Below are positions 63,374 through 64,000 of a stretch of DNA of 64,000 nucleotides, one piece after another (position 1 is the stretch's first letter; every line of letters starts with the position of its first letter). The stretch is from positions 124,001-188,000 of the forward strand of contig DASYDW010000077.1 in the NCBI GenBank assembly GCA_036499395.1, written 5' to 3'. The DNA is from Pirellulales bacterium. GTDB taxonomy: Bacteria > Planctomycetota > Planctomycetia > Pirellulales > JACPPG01. The notes under the pieces were generated by a model, which did no database searches, was not told where the DNA came from, and saw nothing but the letters and a program-made list of their open reading frames with translations. The position numbers were made by a program, and so were the translations under genes.

Positions 63374-64000
63374 CTATTGGGGGACGTTATCCTCGATCTT
63401 CGAATCGATGAAGTTGGTCAGGTTGTCGTTGTCCCCTGTGGTGACGTACACCTGCGACCCCTGATTGGCAGTCTGCGGAACGACGGGTACGTACTGGCGC
63501 CCGGCGCCTGCAATTTCATACTGCGAGCCGCCGTATTCGTAGTCCAATCCGCCGGCAATCAACTGAAACTTCTTGGGGCTCCAGGGCAGGAGCTGTTGCG
63601 TCGTCGCGTAGGGAACAGCAAAACCCCATTCCGCCGCCATGTCAGTGGTTTTATGACCTGATCTCGCCGGTGTTTGATAGACGGTATGCGGGTTAGTCGG
63701 CATGGAGCCGGTCACGAGTGTCGAAAGCGAGCCTTGGGGGGCACCGTACGGAGAGCCCAGCACGATAGGAAAGAAACCGGGGTAGGTCGCGACCATCGTT
63801 TGATTCAGGAACTTGTACGAGTAGCTGTTCGGCTCGAAATAGACGAATGGGGGTACGCCCGTGATTTTATTGGTGCTTCCCTTGGGAGTGTACTCGGGCC
63901 AACCGTCGCCATCGACGTCCGTAAGACGTGTTTCATCGAATTCATAGAGCGAGGGGAGACGCGAACCCTTCACAGCAAACGGATTCGTTGGGTTGGCGCT
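63374..64000 (-). CDS. Pseudopilin-locus protein, 5' end cut by window
   Basis: The last 208 codons of a longer gene; the frame stays open to the window edge (SANPTNPFAVKG ...). The visible part has an Asp-rich loop (DVDGDGWPEYT), a Tyr/Pro/Ser-rich beta region and an Asn/Asp-rich tail (TGDNDNLTNFIDSKIEDN). This composition is like the C-terminal bodies of the neighbouring oversized pseudopilins, and VDGDGWPEY recalls the GspG Ca-loop. I infer another GspG-like pseudopilin, but the diagnostic N-terminal helix is outside the window. It is first in the visible part of the minus-strand cluster. Confidence 0.7.
   Translation of the reverse strand, partial: SANPTNPFAVKGSRLPSLYEFDETRLTDVDGDGWPEYTPKGSTNKITGVPPFVYFEPNSYSYKFLNQTMVATYPGFFPIVLGSPYGAPQGSLSTLVTGSMPTNPHTVYQTPARSGHKTTDMAAEWGFAVPYATTQQLLPWSPKKFQLIAGGLDYEYGGSQYEIAGAGRQYVPVVPQTANQGSQVYVTTGDNDNLTNFIDSKIEDNVPQ

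Overview
The window looks like a chromosomal segment of a high-GC planctomycete, probably order Pirellulales. The grounds are the gene families together: a DUF1559 prepilin-like protein, a DUF1501 Tat-exported protein, two PEP-CTERM proteins, very long pseudopilins, an FHA/Ser-Thr kinase/ECF sigma block, a BlaI/M56 pair, a neutral-ceramidase-like secreted protein, and many short GC-rich interspersed palindromes between genes. This is inferred from family knowledge, not from a database match. I recognised no rRNA, tRNA, CRISPR array, prophage or intact insertion sequence.

Layout. 1-10.2 kb: an M29 aminopeptidase cut by the window edge, a long coiled-coil protein, lptB behind two tandem signal peptidase I paralogs, a DinB-fold protein, an ExeA-like AAA ATPase and rsmE. 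10.2-16.3 kb: a small secreted protein, L-2-hydroxyglutarate oxidase (lhgO), a BlaI repressor with its M56 metallopeptidase partner behind a twin operator, and a HEAT-repeat exported protein. 16.3-21 kb: an exported redoxin / cytochrome-c-like / copper-monooxygenase-like / GAF-like fusion, a TetR regulator with a perfect 16-bp palindrome just upstream, and a zinc alcohol dehydrogenase. 21-24.5 kb: a tight three-gene operon (RmlD-like reductase, DegT-family aminotransferase, arabinokinase-like GHMP kinase), probably for an activated or amino sugar. 24.5-37.4 kb: a double-domain GDPD protein, a VTT membrane protein, a two-domain VOC protein, a ceramidase-like protein, DUF1559 and two PEP-CTERM proteins, an Fpg/Nei glycosylase, a DUF1501 protein and a CinA-like/NadD-like fusion.

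37.5-43.1 kb: an EamA transporter converging on a heavy-metal RND pump (CzcA/CusA type) with its periplasmic adaptor; no outer-membrane factor is present. 43.7-51.2 kb: a co-directional signalling block of anchored coiled-coil protein, TPR-like/FHA protein, multi-TM Ser/Thr kinase, unknown two-ended membrane protein, ECF sigma factor and a small ZAS-like putative anti-sigma factor. 51.5-64 kb: a minus-strand run of at least four prepilin-type proteins resembling GspG, GspH, GspI and GspK but several times longer than usual (GspK-like about 2127 aa), plus a partial fifth protein, interrupted by palindromic repeats.

Most promising for follow-up: the oversized pseudopilin set, the FHA-kinase-ECF block with its unknown membrane partners, the four-module copper/redox fusion, and the CinA/NadD fusion that lacks the usual deamidase serine. 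Starts were chosen from Shine-Dalgarno positions, overlap with neighbours and family N-termini; uncertain ones are flagged.
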